Position numbers and translations under genes: made by a program | The notes under the pieces: generated by a model | Seen by the model: the letters and a program-made list of their open reading frames with translations, nothing else | The model's database searches: none | Told to the model about the DNA's origin: nothing | Part shown: positions 34,086-43,191 of the stretch, piece after piece | Numbering within the stretch: the stretch's first letter is position 1 | Layout: each line of letters opens with the position of its first letter | Source of the DNA: Azospirillum lipoferum 4B | GTDB taxonomy: Bacteria; Pseudomonadota; Alphaproteobacteria; Azospirillales; Azospirillaceae | Length of the DNA: 64,000 nucleotides | Assembly (NCBI RefSeq): GCF_000283655.1 | Contig: NC_016622.1 | Coordinates: 446,501 to 510,500 of the forward strand | Reading direction: 5' to 3'

Positions 34086-34907
34086 ATGGACGCCGTCCCA
34101 GCGGTCAAGCGCTACCGCAGCATTTGGATATCCGACGTTCATCTGGGAACGCGCGGCTGTCAGGCGGAGCTGCTTCTCGATTTCCTGAAGCATACCGAAT
34201 CGGATCACCTGTTCCTGGTCGGCGACATCGTCGACGGCTGGCGGCTGAAGAAAAGCTGGTACTGGCCCCAGGCCCACAATGACGTGGTGCAGAAGATCAT
34301 GCGCCGCGCCCGCAAGGGGGTGCAGGTCTATTACATTCCCGGCAACCATGACGAGGCGGCGCGCGACTATGTCGGCCTGCAGTTCGGCGGCGTGCATGTG
34401 GTCGACGAATGGGTCCACACCACCGCCGACGGAAAGCGCCTGCTGATCACCCATGGCGACAAGTTCGACGCGGTGGTGCGCTATGCCAAGTGGCTGGCCC
34501 TGCTGGGCGATCACGCCTACGTCACGCTGCTGCATGTCAACACCCTGTTCAATTGGGTGCGCCGCAAGCTGGGCTTCAATTACTGGTCGCTGTCGGCCTA
34601 CCTGAAGCACAAGGCCAAGACCGCGGTCGAGTTCATCGGCAAATACGAAGAGGCGCTGGGCGACGAAGCCCGCCGCCGCAATGTCGACGGCGTCGTCTGC
34701 GGCCACATCCACACCGCCGAGATGCGCGATATCGAAGGAATCCTCTATTGCAACGACGGCGATTGGGTCGAGTCCTGCACCGCTTTGGTGGAGCACGACA
34801 GCGGCGTGCTGGAGATCATCCACTGGGCGGAGGTCATGGCGCGGCGGCTTCCCGCCCCCGGTCCGAGTGCGGGCAAGATCACGGCGAAGGAACGGGAAGC
34901 GGCGTGA
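34086..34907 (+). CDS. LpxH-like metallophosphoesterase (UDP-2,3-diacylglucosamine diphosphatase family)
   Basis: Calcineurin-like phosphoesterase of 273 residues. Metal-site motifs in order: SDVHLGTRG, GDIVDGW, PGNHDE, THGDKFD and GHIHTAEM. The pattern and length fit the LpxH-like group found next to glycosyltransferases in alphaproteobacteria; a role in lipid A synthesis is plausible but not certain, since many alphaproteobacteria use LpxI. ATG 34086 follows GGAGCGG; an upstream ATG at 34065 lacks a site. It overlaps the next gene by 4 bp. Confidence 0.82.
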   Translation: MDAVPAVKRYRSIWISDVHLGTRGCQAELLLDFLKHTESDHLFLVGDIVDGWRLKKSWYWPQAHNDVVQKIMRRARKGVQVYYIPGNHDEAARDYVGLQFGGVHVVDEWVHTTADGKRLLITHGDKFDAVVRYAKWLALLGDHAYVTLLHVNTLFNWVRRKLGFNYWSLSAYLKHKAKTAVEFIGKYEEALGDEARRRNVDGVVCGHIHTAEMRDIEGILYCNDGDWVESCTALVEHDSGVLEIIHWAEVMARRLPAPGPSAGKITAKEREAA

Positions 34908-35902
34908 ACATCCTGATCGTCAGCGACGCCTGGCACCCGCAGGTGAACGGCGTCGTGCGCACCATCGGCACCGTGCGGGCCGAGTTGGAGGCGATGGGCC
35001 ACAGCGTCGAGGTGATCGGCCCCGACCGCTTCCGCACCCTGCCGATGCCCACTTATCCGGAAATCCGCTTGGCGGTGGGGGCGAAGCGCCGGCTGTGGGC
35101 GATGATCGACGGCATGCGGCCCGACTGCATCCACATTGCCACCGAAGGACCGCTCGGCTTCGCGGCACGGTCCTATTGCCTGAAGCACGGCAAGCCCTTC
35201 ACCACCGCCTATCACACGCGCTTTCCCGAATATGTGCGCGACCGCGCGCCGATCCCGCTGGCGCTGTCCTATGCGGTGGTCCGCCGCTTCCACAAGCCCT
35301 CCTCGGCGGTGATGGTGGCGACCCAGACCATCGAGGACGCGCTGAAGGGCCGCGGCTTCACCAACATCCGGCGCTGGACCCGCGGGGTCGATACCGAGCT
35401 GTTCCATCCCCGCGACAAGGGCTTCCTCGATCTGCCGCGGCCGGTGTCGATGTATGTCGGCCGCGTCGCGGTGGAAAAGAACCTGGAGGATTTCCTGCGC
35501 CTCGACCTCCCCGGCACCAAGGTGGTGGTCGGCGACGGCCCGGCGCGGGAGGAGCTGCAGCGCAAATACCCCGGCGTCCATTGGGTCGGCGCCAAGCATG
35601 GCGAGGAGCTGGCGAAGCACTATGCCGCCGCCGACGTCTTCGTCTTCCCATCGCGCACCGACACCTTCGGGCTGGTCCTGCTGGAGGCGCTGGCGTCGGG
35701 CGTGCCGGTGGCGGCCTATCCGGTGCCGGGACCGCTGGACGTGGTCGACGGCTCTGGCGCCGGCTGCCTGGACGTCGATCTGAAGCGGGCGGTCGAAGGC
35801 GCGCTGGCGATTCCGGCGCAGACCTGCCGGGACTATGCGCTGGGCTATTCCTGGCGCCGCTCGGCCGAACAGTTCCTGTCCAACCTGCGGCCGTTCACGT
35901 AA
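34904..35902 (+). CDS. Group 4 glycosyltransferase (MgtA/SqdX-like)
   Basis: Cytoplasmic-side sugar transferase of 332 residues. The N-terminal Rossmann domain starts MNILIVSDAWHPQVNGVVRT; the C-terminal donor domain has YVGRVAVEKNLEDFL and the E-x7-E-type region FPSRTDTFGLVLLEALASG. Related enzymes transfer mannose or sulfoquinovose to diacylglycerol. GTG start in a GTGA overlap with the phosphoesterase gene, with GGAAGCG upstream, so the two products probably act in the same glycolipid pathway. Confidence 0.88.
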   Translation: MNILIVSDAWHPQVNGVVRTIGTVRAELEAMGHSVEVIGPDRFRTLPMPTYPEIRLAVGAKRRLWAMIDGMRPDCIHIATEGPLGFAARSYCLKHGKPFTTAYHTRFPEYVRDRAPIPLALSYAVVRRFHKPSSAVMVATQTIEDALKGRGFTNIRRWTRGVDTELFHPRDKGFLDLPRPVSMYVGRVAVEKNLEDFLRLDLPGTKVVVGDGPAREELQRKYPGVHWVGAKHGEELAKHYAAADVFVFPSRTDTFGLVLLEALASGVPVAAYPVPGPLDVVDGSGAGCLDVDLKRAVEGALAIPAQTCRDYALGYSWRRSAEQFLSNLRPFT

Positions 35903-35907
35903 CGGCG

Positions 35908-36726
35908 TCAGGTCAGCGGGGGCGGCGCTTCCCGGTGCCGTCCCCCGCCGTTGGCCCTGAGGCGCTGGCGCAGCAGCAACCGTGTCCGCGTCCGCGCGTC
36001 GTCCACCATCGGCACGATCGCCAGCAGCACCAGGAACGCGGCCAGCGGCACCGTCGTGACGTAGCCCACATATTTGAACCCGGCGGCCCCGATCACCCCG
36101 CCCAGGCAGAAGGCGGCGAGCAGCGCCACCAGCAGACCCAGCCGCGGCCAGTTGGTGCGCACCGGCTGGTAGCGAGCCGACTCGGTGCCGAGATTGATGT
36201 AGACCAGCTTGCCCAGCTCGATCCCGATGTCGGTGACGATGCCGGTCATGTGGGTGGTGCGGATCTCCGCATTGGAGATCTTGGTGACGATGGCGTTCTG
36301 CAGCCCCATGATGAAGCACAGCAGCAGAACCGTCACCGGCACGAACAGCGCCCGATGCTCGTCCAGGCTGTTGCCCAGCAGCCCGAATCCCAGCAGCAGC
36401 AGCGCCTCCCAGAACAGCGGGTAGGCATAGGCGCTGTGCATCCGGTGGTGCCGCCCCCAATTGACGAGAATGGTCGAATAGGCCGCCCCCGACACGAAGG
36501 CCGCCACCGACGCCATCCCCGCCGCCGCCGCCACGAGGTTCCCCAGGATCAGGTTGTCGGCGATGGACGAGACGATGCCGGTCATGTGCGAGGTGTATTG
36601 CAGCACCGCCAGCAACCCGCCCGCATTGATCGCCCCGGCGACGAAGGCCAGCGACACGCCGAGATGGACGTTGGCCCGCCTGGTTCGCTTGCTCTCCGAA
36701 AGCGTGCGCAGATATGAGACCGGCAT
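35908..36726 (-). CDS. YoaK/DUF1275-family membrane protein
   Basis: Inner-membrane protein of 272 residues with six helices. Family markers: VSLAFVAGAINAGGLLAVLQYTSHMTGIVSS near residue 25 and LCFIMGLQNAIVTKISNAEIRTTHMTG near residue 140. Function unknown. It converges with the glycosyltransferase gene with a 5-bp gap. Basic C-terminal tail. Confidence 0.87.
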   Translation of the reverse strand: MPVSYLRTLSESKRTRRANVHLGVSLAFVAGAINAGGLLAVLQYTSHMTGIVSSIADNLILGNLVAAAAGMASVAAFVSGAAYSTILVNWGRHHRMHSAYAYPLFWEALLLLGFGLLGNSLDEHRALFVPVTVLLLCFIMGLQNAIVTKISNAEIRTTHMTGIVTDIGIELGKLVYINLGTESARYQPVRTNWPRLGLLVALLAAFCLGGVIGAAGFKYVGYVTTVPLAAFLVLLAIVPMVDDARTRTRLLLRQRLRANGGGRHREAPPPLT

Positions 36727-36888
36727 GCATCACCGCAAGGCGGGGGATTTGGATCAGGATAGCGGAGGGATGGGGCGGGGGACAATGCGACGGGATGGAC
36801 TTTCCCGACTTGCGAAACCATCCCCTTGGCGACGGTCCCGCGGCATGGTTCCATTCGGCTCTTCCACATTGGCGCGAGGTGTCCGCCC

Positions 36889-37500
36889 ATGAGCCCCGAA
36901 TTCCTCATCACCTCCCTGATCGTCGTCGCCTCGCCCGGCACCGGGGTGCTGCTCACCCTGGCGGCGGGGCTGTCGCAGGGGGCGCGGGCCAGTGCGATCA
37001 CGGCGTTCGGCTGCACGCTGGGGATCGTGCCGCACATGGCGGCGGCCGTGCTTGGGTTGGCGGCGCTGCTGCACACCAGCGCCGTGGCGTTCCAGGGGCT
37101 GAAGATCCTGGGCGTGCTCTACCTGCTCTACATGGCCTGGGCGACGCTGAAGGAGCAGGGGGCGCTGAGCGTCCAGGCGGAGACGGCGCGGCTTCCGGCC
37201 GGGCGGATGATCCTGCGGGCGGTGCTGGTCAATGTGCTGAACCCGAAACTGTCGATCTTCTTCCTGGCCTTCCTGCCGCAGTTCGTCACCGACGCCGATC
37301 CGCAGCCGCTCGCCCGCATGCTGGAACTCAGCGGCGTGTTCATGGCGCTGACCTTCGCCGTCTTCGTCGTCTACGGCCTGTTCGCTGCGGCGGTGCGCGA
37401 TCAGGTGGTCTCCCGCCCGCGGGTGATGGCCTGGATGCGCCGCAGCTTCGCCGCCGCCTTCGCCGCGCTGGGGGCCAAGCTGGCGCTGGCGGAGCGGTGA
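36889..37500 (+). CDS. LysE/RhtB-family exporter
   Basis: Amino-acid or metabolite exporter of 203 residues with six predicted helices. The N-terminal ITSLIVVASPGTGVLLTLAAGLSQG holds the family SPG motif; LVNVLNPKLSIFFLAFLPQFV is the central NPK signature. Start fixed by family length. A second LysE-type gene is at 41644, not adjacent. Confidence 0.9.
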   Translation: MSPEFLITSLIVVASPGTGVLLTLAAGLSQGARASAITAFGCTLGIVPHMAAAVLGLAALLHTSAVAFQGLKILGVLYLLYMAWATLKEQGALSVQAETARLPAGRMILRAVLVNVLNPKLSIFFLAFLPQFVTDADPQPLARMLELSGVFMALTFAVFVVYGLFAAAVRDQVVSRPRVMAWMRRSFAAAFAALGAKLALAER

Positions 37501-37508
37501 GATGGGAA

Positions 37509-37556
37509 TTGGAGACCATGACGAGCTGGACTATATCTGACCAATCATCTGGTCAG
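37509..37556 (+). promoter_or_regulatory. vapBC promoter with overlapping operator
   Basis: TTGGAG (37509), 17-bp spacer, TATATC (37532). The inverted repeat CTGACCA-aTCATC-TGGTCAG (37537-37556) begins at the last base of the -10 and spans the expected transcription start, as expected for antitoxin autoregulation. Confidence 0.65.
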
Positions 37557-37567
37557 GATGCCCGGAC

Positions 37568-37810
37568 ATGAACATGATCCCCCTTGCCGACGCCAAGGCC
37601 CATCTCAGCGATCTGGTCGCGCAGGCGGAAGCGGGAGAGACCGTCTGCATCACCAGGCGCGGAAAGCCTGTCGCCCGGTTGACGGCCGTGCAATCCGCTC
37701 GCCGTCCGATTTCCCTGGCGGAGCTGCAGTCGGTCACGAATTCGATGCCGATGCAGTCTGAAGATGCCGGGGATTTCGTCCGCAACATGCGTGACGGCGA
37801 CCGGTATTGA
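37568..37810 (+). CDS. Type II antitoxin, Phd/YefM-VapB type
   Basis: DNA-binding antitoxin of 80 residues. [37 protein letters not shown] is the prevent-host-death fold; the C-terminal part (residues 45-80) would wrap the toxin. The ATG two codons in (37574) is an alternative start. Its stop overlaps the toxin start. The operator lies 12 bp upstream. Confidence 0.88.
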   Translation: MNMIPLADAKAHLSDLVAQAEAGETVCITRRGKPVARLTAVQSARRPISLAELQSVTNSMPMQSEDAGDFVRNMRDGDRY

Positions 37811-38232
37811 TCCATTATCTCGATACGTCGTTGGTGGTTGCCGCACTGACGAATGAAGCTGCGACGGCGCGCATCCAGGTCTGGCTGCACCGGCAGGATC
37901 CCGCCGGTCTGTTGATCAGCCCATGGGTCATGACGGAGGTATCGTCGGCATTGGCGATCAAGCTGCGCACCGGGCAGCTTGCTGCCAATCATCGCGCGGC
38001 GGCGTTGGCATTGTTCACGCGGCTTTGCGCAGAGACCTTCACCATTCTTCCGGTTGAAGCGGCGCATTTCCGAACTGCGGCCCGGTTTGCCGACCAGCAC
38101 ATGCTTGGCCTGCGGGCTGGCGATGCCCTGCATCTTGCCATCGCGGCGGAAGCCGGGGCTTGCCTGTGCACGCTCGACCGCCGCTTGGCGGAGGCGGGGC
38201 TCGCGTTGGGGATCGAAACACTTTCGCCTTGA
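37807..38232 (+). CDS. Type II toxin, VapC-type PIN-domain ribonuclease
   Basis: RNase of 141 residues with the four acidic PIN residues D6 (LDTS), E44 (TEVSSAL), D106 (RAGDALHLA) and D124 (TLDRRLAE). Most VapC toxins cut tRNA or the sarcin-ricin loop; the target here is unknown. TTG start in a TTGA overlap with the antitoxin stop, which ties toxin output to antitoxin translation. All active-site residues are intact. Confidence 0.88.
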   Translation: MIHYLDTSLVVAALTNEAATARIQVWLHRQDPAGLLISPWVMTEVSSALAIKLRTGQLAANHRAAALALFTRLCAETFTILPVEAAHFRTAARFADQHMLGLRAGDALHLAIAAEAGACLCTLDRRLAEAGLALGIETLSP

Positions 38233-38404
38233 TGACCAACAGTTCCGCGGAGCCCCGACCTGCCGGCCACGCATCCCCATCGAACCGGCCCCTGTTACGG
38301 AACGGTTGCCGCGTGCTAAGGTGCCGCCGGGCGCGCTGCCGGTGTTCCGTATCAGGAGGACCGGCAACGCGCCCGTTGTCGTCCGTCTCCTGTTCCGGGC
38401 CTTG

Positions 38405-39691
38405 ATGCTGCAATCCCTTTACCGTGGCCTGACGACCGTCGCCGGGCCGGCGGTGCGCCTCTATCTCGACCGCCGCCGCGCTGCGGGCAAGGAAGACCCC
38501 GTGCGTCAGGCGGAGCGGTTCGGCACGCCCTCGCGCCCGCGGCCGGCCGGACCGCTGGTGTGGATCCATGCGGCCAGCGTGGGCGAGGCGAATTCGGTCC
38601 TGGTCCTGATCGGCCGGCTTCTGGACGACGCATCCGACCTGACCGTGCTGATGACCACCGGCACCGTCACCTCGGCAGAACTGATGGGACGGCGGCTGCC
38701 CGAGCGGGCGATCCACCAATATGTGCCGGTCGATCTGCCGGATGCCGTCGACCGTTTTCTCGACCACTGGCGCCCCGACGCGGTGCTGTGGACGGAATCG
38801 GAGATCTGGCCGAACCTGCTGGCCGGCATCCGCGCCCGCGCCATCCCCGCCGCCCTGGTCAACGCCCGCATGTCGGAGCGCAGCTTCGCCCGCTGGCGCA
38901 ACGCGCCGCGCTTCGTCGGCGGGCTGCTGTCGACCTTCCAGATCACGCTGGCCCAGACCGAAGGCGATGCGGAGCGGCTGCGCCGGCTGGGTGCCGCGGG
39001 AGTCGCCAGCGTCGGCAACCTGAAATTCTCCGCCGAGCCGCCGCCCGCCGCCGCCGCTGCGATGGAGCCACTCCGCGCGGCGCTGGCCGGCCGGCCGGTC
39101 TGGCTGCTCGCCAGTTCCCATCCGGGGGAGGAGGACATCGCCGCGGCGGTCCACGCGGCGCTGGCTCCGGCTCTGCCCGGCCTGCTGACGATCATCGTCC
39201 CCCGCCATGCCCATCGTGGCGAGGCCGTTGCCGAGCTGATGGGGGCGCGCGGCTTGCCGGTGCTGCGGCGAACGGACAGCCACCTGCTGCCGGGGCCGGA
39301 GCATGCCGTCTATGTCGCCGACACGATGGGCGAGCTGGGACTGTTCTACCGCGCGGCCCCGGTGGTGTGCATGGGCGGCTCCTTCATTCCCCATGGCGGG
39401 CAGAACCCGGTGGAGCCGGCGCAGCTGGGCTGCGCGGTGATCTACGGCCCGCACATGTTCAATTTCGGCGAGATCACCCACATGCTGGAGGCCGCCGGCG
39501 GCGCCCTGCCGGTCGCGGACGGCGAGGCACTGGCCCGCGAGATCCGGCGCCTGCTGACCGACGACCATGCGCGCGACCGCATCGTCGCGGGGGCGGCGCG
39601 GGTGACGGCGGACAACCGGCGGATCATCGACCGCGCGCTGGCCGCGCTGTCCCCGCTGCTGGACACCGCCGGCATCCCGACCGCCGCCTGA
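38405..39691 (+). CDS. waaA: 3-deoxy-D-manno-octulosonic acid (Kdo) transferase
   Basis: Inner-membrane-associated enzyme of 428 residues that adds Kdo to lipid IVA. Markers: N-terminal membrane anchor MLQSLYRGLTTVAGPAVRLY, LVWIHAASVGEANSVLVLI, TESEIWPNLL, and the donor-site GGSFIPHGGQNPVEPAQLGCAVIYGP. The frame is open well upstream, but ATG 38405 gives the standard N-terminus. It heads a waaA-lpxK-lauroyltransferase cluster. Confidence 0.93.
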   Translation: MLQSLYRGLTTVAGPAVRLYLDRRRAAGKEDPVRQAERFGTPSRPRPAGPLVWIHAASVGEANSVLVLIGRLLDDASDLTVLMTTGTVTSAELMGRRLPERAIHQYVPVDLPDAVDRFLDHWRPDAVLWTESEIWPNLLAGIRARAIPAALVNARMSERSFARWRNAPRFVGGLLSTFQITLAQTEGDAERLRRLGAAGVASVGNLKFSAEPPPAAAAAMEPLRAALAGRPVWLLASSHPGEEDIAAAVHAALAPALPGLLTIIVPRHAHRGEAVAELMGARGLPVLRRTDSHLLPGPEHAVYVADTMGELGLFYRAAPVVCMGGSFIPHGGQNPVEPAQLGCAVIYGPHMFNFGEITHMLEAAGGALPVADGEALAREIRRLLTDDHARDRIVAGAARVTADNRRIIDRALAALSPLLDTAGIPTAA

Positions 39692-39728
39692 GGGATGAGC
39701 GTGAGGGGATGAGCGTTAGGGGATGACT
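39692..39728 (+). repeat. Short tandem repeat in the waaA-lpxK gap
   Basis: Two full and one partial copy of a 14-bp unit, GGGATGAGCGTkAG, fill the gap between waaA and lpxK and include the ribosome-binding region of lpxK. Confidence 0.7.
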
Positions 39729-39733
39729 GGCCC

Positions 39734-40732
39734 GTGAAGACCCCCGCCTTCTGGTACAGGCCGCCCGGCTTGGCTTCCTCGCTGCTGGCGCCGCTTGGCG
39801 CCCTCTATGGGTTTGCCGGACGGCGGCGCATTGCCGGGACCGTTCCGCACCGGGTCGCGGCGCCGGTGGTCTGCGTCGGCAATCTGGTGGCGGGCGGTGC
39901 CGGGAAGACGCCGGTCGGGCTGGCGCTGATCGCCGCACTGCATGCCCGCGGCGTTCCCGTCCATGCGCTGACCCGCGGCCATGGCGGACGGGAGGCCGGA
40001 CCTCTGCAGGTCGATCCCGCCCGCCACACCGCGGCCGATGTCGGCGACGAGGCTCTGCTGCTGGCCGGCGCCGCTCCCTGCTGGGTGGCGCGCGACCGGG
40101 TGGCGGGGGCGCAGCGCGCGGTCGCCGCCGGGGCGGGGGCCATCGTCATGGATGACGGGTTTCAGAACCCCGCCCTGCACAAGAATCTGGCGCTGATCGT
40201 CGCCGATGGCGCGGTCGGCTTCGGCAATGGGCGGCTGGTGCCGGCGGGACCGCTGCGCGAACGGGTGGCCGACGGCCTCGCCCGTGCCGATGCGCTGGTG
40301 ATCCTGGGGGAGGACCGCCATGGCCTCGCGGCGCTGGCCGGCGGGCGTCCCGTGCTGAAGGCGTGGCTGGAGCCCGATCCCGCTGCCGCCGCCCGGCTCG
40401 CCGGCCGTGACGTCCTGGCCTTCGCCGGCATCGGCCGCCCGGAAAAGTTCTTCGCCACGCTGGAGGCGCTCGGCGCCCGCGTGGTGGAGCGTGGGCCCTT
40501 CGCCGACCACCATCCCTACCGCCCGGACGAGGTCGCGGCCCTGATCGACCGCGCCGCGGCGACGGGCGCCTTGCCCGTCACCACCGCAAAGGACGCCGTG
40601 CGCCTGCCGCCGGACCTGCGGGGCAGGGTGGAGGTGCTGCCGGTCTCCGTCCGCTGGGAGGATGAGGGGGCGCTCGCCGCACTGCTGTGCCCTGTGCCGT
40701 TGAAAGGAAGCCCCGATGGCCAAGCCGCGTAG
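39734..40732 (+). CDS. lpxK: Tetraacyldisaccharide 4'-kinase
   Basis: Membrane-associated kinase of 332 residues that phosphorylates the 4' position of the lipid A precursor. Markers: MKTPAFWYRPPGLASSLLAPLGALYG, the P-loop VGNLVAGGAGKTPV near residue 47, DEALLLAG and MDDGFQNPALHKNL. GTG start chosen to give the family N-terminus. Overlaps the next gene by 17 bp. Confidence 0.94.
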   Translation: MKTPAFWYRPPGLASSLLAPLGALYGFAGRRRIAGTVPHRVAAPVVCVGNLVAGGAGKTPVGLALIAALHARGVPVHALTRGHGGREAGPLQVDPARHTAADVGDEALLLAGAAPCWVARDRVAGAQRAVAAGAGAIVMDDGFQNPALHKNLALIVADGAVGFGNGRLVPAGPLRERVADGLARADALVILGEDRHGLAALAGGRPVLKAWLEPDPAAAARLAGRDVLAFAGIGRPEKFFATLEALGARVVERGPFADHHPYRPDEVAALIDRAAATGALPVTTAKDAVRLPPDLRGRVEVLPVSVRWEDEGALAALLCPVPLKGSPDGQAA

Positions 40733-41612
40733 CCCGCTGCAACAATGGCTGACGCGCCATGTCGGCTACAAGCTGGAAGCGGCGCTCGTCCATGGCGTCT
40801 GCGCAGTGTTCCGGGCGCTGCCGCTCGACCGCGCGTCGGCGCTCGGCGGCTGGATCGGACGGACGGTCGGGCCATGGCTGCCCAACAGCGCCCGTGCCCG
40901 CCGCAACCTGACCCGCGCCTTCCCCGAAAAGAGCAAGGCGGAGATCGACGCGATCCTGCGGGGGATGTGGGACAATCTGGGCCGCACCATCGCCGAGTAT
41001 CCGCATCTGGAGCAGATCGGCCGCGAGCGGATCGAACTGGTTGGCATCGAGCATGTCGACATGCTGCGCGAGGACGGCAAGGCGGGCATCCTGGTCTCCG
41101 GCCATCTGGCGAATTGGGAGGTGCAGTCGGTCACCGCCCGCCTGCACGGGCTGGAGTTGGGGCTGGTCTACCGCGCGCCCAACAACCCCATCGTCGGCGA
41201 GCTGCTGGTGAAGCTGCGCGGGGCGGCGACCGGCACCCACATCCCCAAGGGGCCGGACGGCGCCCGCATCCTGCTGCGCCATCTGACCAAGGGCGGCCAT
41301 GTCGGCATGCTGATCGACCAAAAGATGAATGACGGCATTCCGATCCCCTTCTTCGGCCGCGACGCCATGACCGCACCGGCCGCCGCCATGCTTGGCATGA
41401 AGATGCAGCTGCCGCTGTGTCCCGCGCGGACCGAACGGCTGGAGGGCGCGCGGTTCCGCGTCACCGTCCTGCCGCCGGAGGAATACCCGACCAGCGGCGA
41501 CCGCAATGCGGATGCTCGAATTCTGATGGAACGGCTGAACCGTCTGTTGGAGGATTGGATCCGCGAGAGGCCGGCGCAATGGCTGTGGATCCACCGCCGC
41601 TGGCCGGATTGA
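40716..41612 (+). CDS. Lipid A biosynthesis acyltransferase (LpxL-like lauroyltransferase)
   Basis: Inner-membrane acyltransferase of 298 residues that adds a secondary acyl chain to Kdo-lipid A. The catalytic H-x4-E is in SGHLANWEV near residue 129; the RAPNNPIVGELLVKLR and IDQKMNDGIPIPFFGR motifs are typical. ATG 40716 lies within the end of lpxK, so translation is coupled. Acyl chain length cannot be read from sequence. Confidence 0.91.
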   Translation: MAKPRSPLQQWLTRHVGYKLEAALVHGVCAVFRALPLDRASALGGWIGRTVGPWLPNSARARRNLTRAFPEKSKAEIDAILRGMWDNLGRTIAEYPHLEQIGRERIELVGIEHVDMLREDGKAGILVSGHLANWEVQSVTARLHGLELGLVYRAPNNPIVGELLVKLRGAATGTHIPKGPDGARILLRHLTKGGHVGMLIDQKMNDGIPIPFFGRDAMTAPAAAMLGMKMQLPLCPARTERLEGARFRVTVLPPEEYPTSGDRNADARILMERLNRLLEDWIRERPAQWLWIHRRWPD

Positions 41613-41643
41613 CCGCGTCCCCATCGCCCGAAGGCCCGTCGCC

Positions 41644-42306
41644 ATGACCCTGCCGCTCGATCCCCATCTGCTGCAACTCTACATGATCGCCGTCTGTGTC
41701 CTGGTCCTGGCGCCGGGACCGGATTCGCTGCTGGTGCTGACCCGCAGCATCGCCGACGGCCGGCAGGCCGGGGTGGTTGCGACTCTGGGCATCTGCGTCG
41801 GCAACATGGTGCATGCGCTGCTGGCCGCCGCCGGCATCTCCGCCCTGATCGCGGCCTCGACCACGCTGTTCGACCTGCTGCGCTATGCCGGCGGCGCCTA
41901 TCTGGCGTGGATCGGCCTGCGGTCGCTGTGGAGCGTCTGGGCGAGCCGGGGCGCCGAACCCGCGCCGGCCATCGAGGCGCCGCCCTCGGCCCGCGCCGGC
42001 CGGGTGTTCGTCCAGGCGCTGCTGACCAACCTGCTGAACCCGAAGATCATCCTGTTCCAGCTGGCCTTCGTCCCGCAGTTCATCGCCCCCGCCCTGGGCC
42101 AAGTGGCGTTGCAGACCTTCATTCTCGGCAGCATCATCTCGGTGCTGGGCGGCCTCTATCTGGCCGGCGTCGCCGCCCTCAGCGCCGGCGCCGCCCGCCG
42201 CGTGCTGTCCAGCCCGCGGGTGCGCACGGCGCTGGACGGCATCGCCGGGGTACTGTTCCTTGGCTTCGCGGTGCGCCTGCTGCTGACGGACCGGAAGTTC
42301 GCGTAA
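41644..42306 (+). CDS. LysE/RhtB-family exporter
   Basis: Exporter of 220 residues with six helices. LVLAPGPDSLLVLTRSIADG holds the family PGPD motif and LLTNLLNPKIILFQLAFVPQFI the NPK motif. It follows the lipid A acyltransferase gene by 31 bp and could be read with it, although no functional link is evident. Substrate unknown. Confidence 0.9.
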   Translation: MTLPLDPHLLQLYMIAVCVLVLAPGPDSLLVLTRSIADGRQAGVVATLGICVGNMVHALLAAAGISALIAASTTLFDLLRYAGGAYLAWIGLRSLWSVWASRGAEPAPAIEAPPSARAGRVFVQALLTNLLNPKIILFQLAFVPQFIAPALGQVALQTFILGSIISVLGGLYLAGVAALSAGAARRVLSSPRVRTALDGIAGVLFLGFAVRLLLTDRKFA

Positions 42307-42345
42307 GGGATAGGTAGGGGTCTAGCTGCGCACCGCAGCAACCCC

Positions 42346-43191
42346 TCACCAAAGATCGTCCTCGTCCTCCGCCCCGGTATCGACATCGAAGGTCGCCGTC
42401 TGCCGGACGACCGGGTGGCTGTCCTTCCACTCCTCGAAATCCGACACCACCGCCGGGCGGATGCCCAGCGCCAGCACCGGGCAGCCGCCGCCGCGGCCGG
42501 CATCCAGCCGGTAGAGCAGCTTCTTCATCCAGGTGGTGCTGGCGCCGTACTTGTTCTGGAAATTCTTCATCTCCACCCGCCGCGCCACCTCGGTGAACAG
42601 CGGGATCAGCTCGGCGCTGCGGGTCAGCAGGACGCCGGCATTGATGATGCCGCATTCGTAGAAGGTGCGGGCGGCGTAGAGATCGCGGTCGAAGGTCTGG
42701 TCCTTGCTGTTCCATTCCAGGTCGAAGGAGACCCGCCCCTTCACGAAGTCGATCTTGTGCCCATCGATGAAGCCGTTGACCTTGTAAAGCTCCTCGCGCT
42801 GGCGCTGCTCGGTCACGGTCTGGCCGCGGTTCTTGCCGGCGACGCGGCGCTTCTCCTCGTGCGTCACGATCATCTTGGTGATGAACAGGTCGCCGCGGAT
42901 GCGCGTCTCGTTCCAGCCCAGCGGGTTCAGCATCCGCTCCATCGTCTTGGCGATCTGCGACTTGTTGCCGCCGGATGCCACGATGTCCTCGGTGCGGATG
43001 CGGAACTCCATCAGCCGTTCGGTGATCTCGCGGAACTCTGGCGTGCAGGCATAGGCCAGGATGCGGGCGGCGTTGCGGTAGCTGTGCACCTCGTACAGGT
43101 CGAGGAAGCCCGGCGGGAACAGATCGCCCAGGTCGGGATCCCGCGCCTCGATCAGCGGGGCCTTGTCGTGGATGCAGGCAAGCAGGGTCAT
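42346..43191 (-). CDS. BglII/BstYI-family type II restriction endonuclease (orphan)
   Basis: Nuclease of 281 residues. The stretch HKIDFVKGRVSFDLEWNSKD has the catalytic arrangement of BstYI and BglII (Asp148, then Glu159-Trp-Asn161; the usual Gln/Lys is Asn here), followed by AARTFYECGIINAGVLLTRS and, near the C-terminus, GRGGGCPVLALGI, all aligned with BstYI by eye. Known members cut AGATCT or RGATCY. No methyltransferase gene is anywhere in the window. ATG 43191 fits the family N-terminus; longer starts up to 43317 exist. An acidic tail (TGAEDEDDLW) ends the protein. Confidence 0.78.
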   Translation of the reverse strand: MTLLACIHDKAPLIEARDPDLGDLFPPGFLDLYEVHSYRNAARILAYACTPEFREITERLMEFRIRTEDIVASGGNKSQIAKTMERMLNPLGWNETRIRGDLFITKMIVTHEEKRRVAGKNRGQTVTEQRQREELYKVNGFIDGHKIDFVKGRVSFDLEWNSKDQTFDRDLYAARTFYECGIINAGVLLTRSAELIPLFTEVARRVEMKNFQNKYGASTTWMKKLLYRLDAGRGGGCPVLALGIRPAVVSDFEEWKDSHPVVRQTATFDVDTGAEDEDDLW

